This document shows, one piece after another, positions 60,802 to 64,000 of a stretch of 64,000 nucleotides of DNA. The position numbers and the translations under genes are program-made. The notes under the pieces were generated by a model. The model made no database searches, was not told the origin of the DNA, and saw nothing but the letters and a program-made list of their open reading frames with translations. Origin of the DNA: Nesterenkonia alba DSM 19423 (GTDB taxonomy: Bacteria > Actinomycetota > Actinomycetes > Actinomycetales > Micrococcaceae); the NCBI RefSeq assembly GCF_000421745.1, contig NZ_ATXP01000002.1, forward strand, positions 62,001 through 126,000. The letters are read 5' to 3'. Each line of letters opens with the position of its first letter. Position 1 is the stretch's first letter.

Positions 60802-61965
60802 TCACAACCGAAGTGTGCTCTTCAGCTCCGCACCAAGCTGATCCGGCGAGGTGAGGAACCCGTCGTGGCCGATGGGTGAACGGATCACATGCGTCGTGTG
60901 CTCACCGGGAAGCAGTCCGGCCAGCTGATCGGATTCATGGGGGTAGAACAACCGGTCACTTTCTACCGCGGCGATAAACGGAGTAGCCGTGACGCGCTGC
61001 AGAGCAGCGGCCACTCCTCCACGGTCGCGGCCCACGTCGTGGCTGAGATGTGCCTCAGTGATGGTGACATAGGCATTGGCGTCAAACCGGCGAACCAACT
61101 TGGCAGCCTGGTGATCCAGATAAGACTCCACCTGGTACCGACCGCCCGGACGCCCCGAAGCCACCGGGTGCCGTACGGTGAAAGGATCCTCACTGCCCTG
61201 AGGCTTCCGTCCGAAACGGGCCTCGAACTCTCCGGGACTGCGGTAGGTGATATGCGCAATCCGGCGGGCCAGGCCCAGCCCGACCTCCGGCGGCTGGCCA
61301 CCGTAGTAGTCTCCACCGTTGAAATGCGGATCGTTGCGAATCGCCTGCAACTGCGCCTGACCGAAAGCGATCTGCTCGGCAGTGGTGGCCGCACCACAGG
61401 CAAAGACCCCCACGCCCTCGACCATGTCCGGATAGGTCACCGCCCATTCCAGGGCCCGAGCACCGCCGACCGAGCCTCCCAGTACCGCACGGAAGCGGGT
61501 AATGCCCAGCTGAGCCGCCAGGCGATACTCCAAGTGGACTGAGTCACGAATCGTGGTGAACGGGAACCGCGAGCCCCACGGCTTCCCCTCAGGGTCCGGT
61601 GACGCCGGGCCGGTGCTGCCGTAGCATCCGCCGACAATCGCTGGGGCGATGACAAACCACTCACGCGGATCAACCGGCCGATCCGGTCCCACCAGGTTCT
61701 CCCACCAGCCCGGGGCAGGATCAGCCTGCGTGGCGGCGACATGGGAATCCCCGGTCAACGCATGGGCGATGAGCACCGCGTTGTCTCCGGCAGCGTTCAG
61801 CCGCCCCCAGGTCTCATAAGCAATAGTCACCTGGGGCAGTTCCCCACCGGTTTCGAACTGGTACGCCCCGACGTCGAGCGTTTTCAGGGCACCTGCGGGG
61901 CGGTCGCCGAAATCATTGGGCAGCCGGACCGGTGGTGTGGTGGTGGCGGGGATGTCGGTGAGCAC
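60802..61965 (-). CDS. metX: Homoserine O-acetyltransferase
   Basis: Alpha/beta-hydrolase-fold acyltransferase of 387 aa that activates homoserine with acetyl-CoA for methionine synthesis. The nucleophile is in Gly-Gly-Ser-Val-Gly-Gly (about residue 164), the Asp in Glu-Ser-Asp-Arg-Leu-Phe-Tyr-Pro, and the His in Ile-Gly-His-Asp-Gly-Phe-Leu. The N-terminal Ala-Tyr-Glu-Thr-Trp-Gly and Leu-Thr-Gly-Asp-Ser-His are typical. It lies 20 bp after the MetY-like gene, in the SAM-IV-controlled transcript. Strictly, acetyl versus succinyl specificity is inferred from family and lineage. Confidence 0.94.
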   Translation of the reverse strand: MLTDIPATTTPPVRLPNDFGDRPAGALKTLDVGAYQFETGGELPQVTIAYETWGRLNAAGDNAVLIAHALTGDSHVAATQADPAPGWWENLVGPDRPVDPREWFVIAPAIVGGCYGSTGPASPDPEGKPWGSRFPFTTIRDSVHLEYRLAAQLGITRFRAVLGGSVGGARALEWAVTYPDMVEGVGVFACGAATTAEQIAFGQAQLQAIRNDPHFNGGDYYGGQPPEVGLGLARRIAHITYRSPGEFEARFGRKPQGSEDPFTVRHPVASGRPGGRYQVESYLDHQAAKLVRRFDANAYVTITEAHLSHDVGRDRGGVAAALQRVTATPFIAAVESDRLFYPHESDQLAGLLPGEHTTHVIRSPIGHDGFLTSPDQLGAELKSTLRL

Positions 61966-61985
61966 GTCGGCTGCGGCGTCCTTTC

Positions 61986-63095
61986 TCAGGCCAGTGCAGC
62001 CGCGGGCGTCTCAGCAGAGTGTGCGGCCCGTTGCAGCGCAGTGTCGAGGTCGGCGATGAGGTCAGCCGGATGTTCCAATCCGATCCACAGCCGCACCAGG
62101 GCCGGGCGGACCCCGGCAGCGCGGCGCTGTTCCTCACTGAGGTCCCTATGGGTGGTGGCCAGGGGGCTGATCGCCAGTGCCTGGGGCCCACCCACACCGG
62201 AAGACCTGCGGAACAGCCGGAGTGCGGCTACTGTCTCCCGGGCCGCAACAGCCTGGTTGACCGGGTCCCGTCCGGCAGAGACCTCGAAGGAGACCACCGC
62301 ACCGGCCCCGGCTGGCAGGTAGGAGTCAGCCCGTTCTGCGCAGGGGCTGGTCACCAGCCCGGAGTAGTAGGCGTGGTGCACCCCCGGGTGGGCGTGGAGG
62401 AACTCGGCGACCTGCTGAGCGGCGGCAGTCTGGCGGGTCATCCGGGCAGCCAGAGTGTGCAGCCCAGCGGAAATCTCCTCCGCAATGACCCCCGGCAGGG
62501 CCGGTCCCAGCTGCCGGGGCAGCGGTTCCCGCAGAGCCGGTTCCACAGTGCCGGCGTCGATGATGATCCCCGCCGCGGTCCGGGCACGCCCGGACAACAG
62601 GTCCGCGCTGGTGTGGACCACCAGGTCAGCACCCCGCTCGATGGGTCGGACCAGGTACGGCGTGGCCAAGGTGTTGTCCACAATGAACGCGGCGTCGTGC
62701 TGGCGGGCCAGTTCGGCGACCTCATCGAAGGCCAGCACGTCTCCGCGGGGGTCGGCAATCGACTCACTGAGCAGGGCAGCCGTGGTGGGTTTCAGCTCGG
62801 CACGCCAGGATTCGGCGTCGTCGGGATCCGCCACAGTGTCCGCCTCCACGCCGAAGCGCGGCAGCAGCTCGGTGAACACCTCACGGTGCCCCGCGAACAA
62901 CGAAGGCGCCACCACAATGTGGCTACCGGGTTCGGCCACATGCAACACCGCCAACGCCAGGGCTTCTCGCCCGTCGGTGACAGCCCGTGCCTGTGCTCCG
63001 CCTTCCAGGGAGGCCAGCGTCTGCTCGAGAGTCTCCGTGGGGTTGTCGCTGCGGGAGGATGCGGCGTGAATCAGCCGGGTTTCAAATTCGCTCAT
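61986..63095 (-). CDS. MetY-like (Cys/Met metabolism PLP family) protein lacking the PLP lysine
   Basis: Protein of 369 aa aligning end to end with O-acetylhomoserine sulfhydrylase / cystathionine gamma-synthase: Asp-Asn-Pro-Thr-Glu-Thr-Leu-Glu, Leu-Glu-Gly-Gly, Ile-Val-Asp-Asn-Thr-Leu-Ala-Thr-Pro-Tyr-Leu, and Pro-Leu-Ala-Thr-Thr-His near the end. The catalytic block, normally His-Ser-x-Thr-Lys, is His161-Thr-Ser-Ala-Asp165. The only Lys in the protein is Lys102, in a different segment. The phosphate-binding Tyr of Tyr-Ser/Thr-Arg is Ser, and the Ser-Gly-Met turn is Asp-Gly-Arg. It follows a SAM-IV riboswitch and precedes metX. ATG 63095 uses GGAG at 63102-63105; ATG 63107 is also in frame. 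Confidence 0.88.
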   Translation of the reverse strand: MSEFETRLIHAASSRSDNPTETLEQTLASLEGGAQARAVTDGREALALAVLHVAEPGSHIVVAPSLFAGHREVFTELLPRFGVEADTVADPDDAESWRAELKPTTAALLSESIADPRGDVLAFDEVAELARQHDAAFIVDNTLATPYLVRPIERGADLVVHTSADLLSGRARTAAGIIIDAGTVEPALREPLPRQLGPALPGVIAEEISAGLHTLAARMTRQTAAAQQVAEFLHAHPGVHHAYYSGLVTSPCAERADSYLPAGAGAVVSFEVSAGRDPVNQAVAARETVAALRLFRRSSGVGGPQALAISPLATTHRDLSEEQRRAAGVRPALVRLWIGLEHPADLIADLDTALQRAAHSAETPAAALA

Positions 63096-63098
63096 GAT

Positions 63099-63128
63099 GG
63101 TCTCCATCCGTGCTCATCAGGTGAGACC
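63099..63128 (-). promoter_or_regulatory. Shine-Dalgarno-sequestering hairpin (SAM-IV expression platform)
   Basis: On the minus strand GGTCTC (63128-63123) pairs perfectly with GAGACC (63104-63099), which contains most of the GGAG used for ATG 63095. This is the arrangement expected for translational control downstream of the aptamer. Confidence 0.5.
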
Positions 63129-63184
63129 CGCACTGTGGAGTGAAGGTCCGCGCTTGCCGTGACGGGTGCTTATCCGTCCGGCCA

Positions 63185-63264
63185 GGTCGTCACCCGGGGC
63201 ACCCCACCGCGAACTGGAGGGTTGCCGGCCAGCAAACCGGGGTTTTGCGCTGGCACTCTTGACC
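63185..63264 (-). ncRNA. SAM-IV riboswitch
   Basis: Minus-strand sequence runs GGTCAAGAGTGCCAGCG, then CCCCGG, TGCTGGCCGGCAACCCTCC, GGTGGGGTGCCCCGGGTGA and CGACC. These blocks and their order match the SAM-IV aptamer described in actinobacteria: P1 GGTC/GACC, the GAGUGCCAGCG and GCUGGCCGGCAACCCUCC core, and the GGUGCCCCGGGUGA pseudoknot segment. It lies about 90 nt upstream of the metY-like/metX unit. SAM binding would be expected to lower expression. Confidence 0.92.
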
Positions 63265-63349
63265 TAGTGCGCAATTCTGCCTTGTGGAGCCGCTGTGAAG
63301 CAAGTCCCCAGGTGAACCGGGAGATATTCACAGCCGACGACGCCGGCTC

Positions 63350-63355
63350 TAGGCT
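63350..63355 (+). promoter_or_regulatory. -10 element TAGGCT, leaderless enoyl-CoA hydratase start
   Basis: TAGGCT ends 7 nt before ATG 63363. Confidence 0.45.
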
Positions 63356-63362
63356 GTTATTT

Positions 63363-64000
63363 ATGAGCGAGTACTCCACCATCACCACCAGGACAACTCA
63401 CCGGGTGACCACGATCGAACTGAACCGACCGGAGGCGCTCAACGCCCTGAATCGGCAGCTGATGGAGGAGGTGTTGTCCGCAGCCCGCGCAGCTGAGACG
63501 GACGAAGACGTCGGGGCGGTGCTGCTGACCGGGTCGGCGAAAGCTTTTGCCGCGGGGGCGGACATCACGGAGATGGCCGCACACAGCAGCACCAGTGTGC
63601 GGCAAGCCGATATTTTCTCCGGGTGGGATCAGCTGGCACAGCTGCGCATTCCCATCGTCGCGGCTGTACGGGGTTACGCCCTCGGCGGGGGCTGCGAGCT
63701 GGCGATGATCGCCGATGTCATCATCGCCGGGGAATCCGCGCAGTTCGGTCAGCCGGAGATCACTCTGGGCATCATCCCGGGGATCGGCGGCACCCAGCGC
63801 CTGGCCCGCACCGTAGGGAAAGCCACAGCGATGGATATGGTCCTCACCGGCCGGCGGATCACTGCCGCGGAGGCTGAAACCATGGGGCTGGTGTCCCGGG
63901 TGGTGGCCGACGACGACGTCGTCACCACCGCCACCGACGTCGCTGAGCAGATCGCCCATCACCCGGGGCAGGCGGTCCGCCTGGGCAAAGAGGCGGTCTT
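63363..64000 (+). CDS. Enoyl-CoA hydratase/isomerase family protein, 3' end beyond window
   Basis: The first 212 residues of a crotonase-fold protein. Oxyanion-hole segments are Ala-Phe-Ala-Ala-Gly-Ala-Asp-Ile and Gly-Tyr-Ala-Leu-Gly-Gly-Gly-Cys-Glu-Leu-Ala. The two catalytic Glu of hydratases are present, in Gly-Gly-Cys-Glu-Leu and Gln-Pro-Glu-Ile-Thr-Leu-Gly-Ile-Ile-Pro-Gly. This fits enoyl-CoA hydratase (FadB/EchA type) in fatty acid beta-oxidation. It is divergent from the methionine unit, sharing the 255-bp region that holds the SAM-IV riboswitch. Confidence 0.92.
   Translation, partial: MSEYSTITTRTTHRVTTIELNRPEALNALNRQLMEEVLSAARAAETDEDVGAVLLTGSAKAFAAGADITEMAAHSSTSVRQADIFSGWDQLAQLRIPIVAAVRGYALGGGCELAMIADVIIAGESAQFGQPEITLGIIPGIGGTQRLARTVGKATAMDMVLTGRRITAAEAETMGLVSRVVADDDVVTTATDVAEQIAHHPGQAVRLGKEAV

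Noticed and set aside
62590-62645. Frameshift as the cause of the missing lysine in the MetY-like protein
   Set aside because: Family-like residues continue in the same frame on both sides (Gly-Ala-Asp-Leu-Val-Val-His before, Ala-Gly-Ile-Ile-Ile-Asp after) and no compensating indel is visible.
1-64000. Frequent GACGACGTCGTC-like palindromes across the window
   Set aside because: They fall mostly inside coding frames as Asp-Asp / Val-Val or Thr-Ser codon runs in a GC-rich genome; spacing is irregular, so no repeat element or uptake signal is supported.
1-64000. CRISPR arrays, insertion sequences, prophage or attachment sites
   Set aside because: No direct-repeat arrays, transposase, integrase or terminal repeats were seen; the single tRNA has no duplicated 3' end nearby, and the holin-X protein is a chromosomal family member.

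Overview
The window is 64 kb of high-GC chromosomal DNA from an actinobacterium, most likely a Micrococcales / Micrococcaceae-like organism. This rests on actinobacterial gene neighbourhoods (glyS-dusB-dgt-dnaG; typA-fdxA-dapC near dapD), a SAM-IV riboswitch, an HspR-type HAIR element and many probable leaderless promoters. Acidic secreted lipoproteins, a complete Mrp Na+/H+ antiporter operon and a TAXI-type TRAP transporter would fit a salt- or alkali-tolerant organism; that is inference. I saw no rRNA, CRISPR array, insertion sequence, prophage or replication origin, and one tRNA (Asn).

Layout. 1-7.2 kb: partial holin-X-type protein, TM2 protein, siderophore-interacting reductase, Hsp20 under a HAIR operator, LOG protein, tRNA-Asn, purU, an SDR, and a GNAT plus enolase-superfamily pair. 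7.2-10.5 kb: fused TRAP permease and TAXI binding protein. 10.6-18.1 kb: dapD, an acidic membrane-anchored protein, gltA, dapC, fdxA, a 4-TM protein and typA. 18.4-25.9 kb: a peptide ABC transporter operon flanked by two paralogous binding lipoproteins. 26-33.6 kb: YihY/BrkB protein and mrpA-C-D-E-F-G. 33.8-41 kb: SodC-like lipoprotein, acylphosphatase, amidohydrolase, DrrAB-type ABC exporter, ppc. 41.2-50.5 kb: PrsW-type protease, dnaG, YbaK, dgt, dusB, GNAT, glyS. 50.6-56 kb: DMT transporter, S4 protein and an overlapping three-gene glycosyltransferase operon. 56-64 kb: esterase, SGNH hydrolase, an allantoinase-like gene with an HTH-only IclR gene, ldh, a SAM-IV-controlled metY-like/metX unit and a partial enoyl-CoA hydratase.

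Most unusual: three recognisable enzyme homologues lack active-site residues. The MetY-like protein under the SAM-IV riboswitch has Asp in place of the PLP lysine and only one lysine in the whole protein. The SodC-like lipoprotein has lost most copper ligands. The allantoinase-like protein has lost the bridging lysine and the catalytic aspartate, and is coupled to an IclR gene with no effector domain. Other points of interest are the glycosyltransferase triad with a GT-A/GT-B fusion, an AT-rich 15-bp inverted repeat before dusB, and the regular TANNNT plus 5-8 nt plus start-codon arrangement before about 19 genes.
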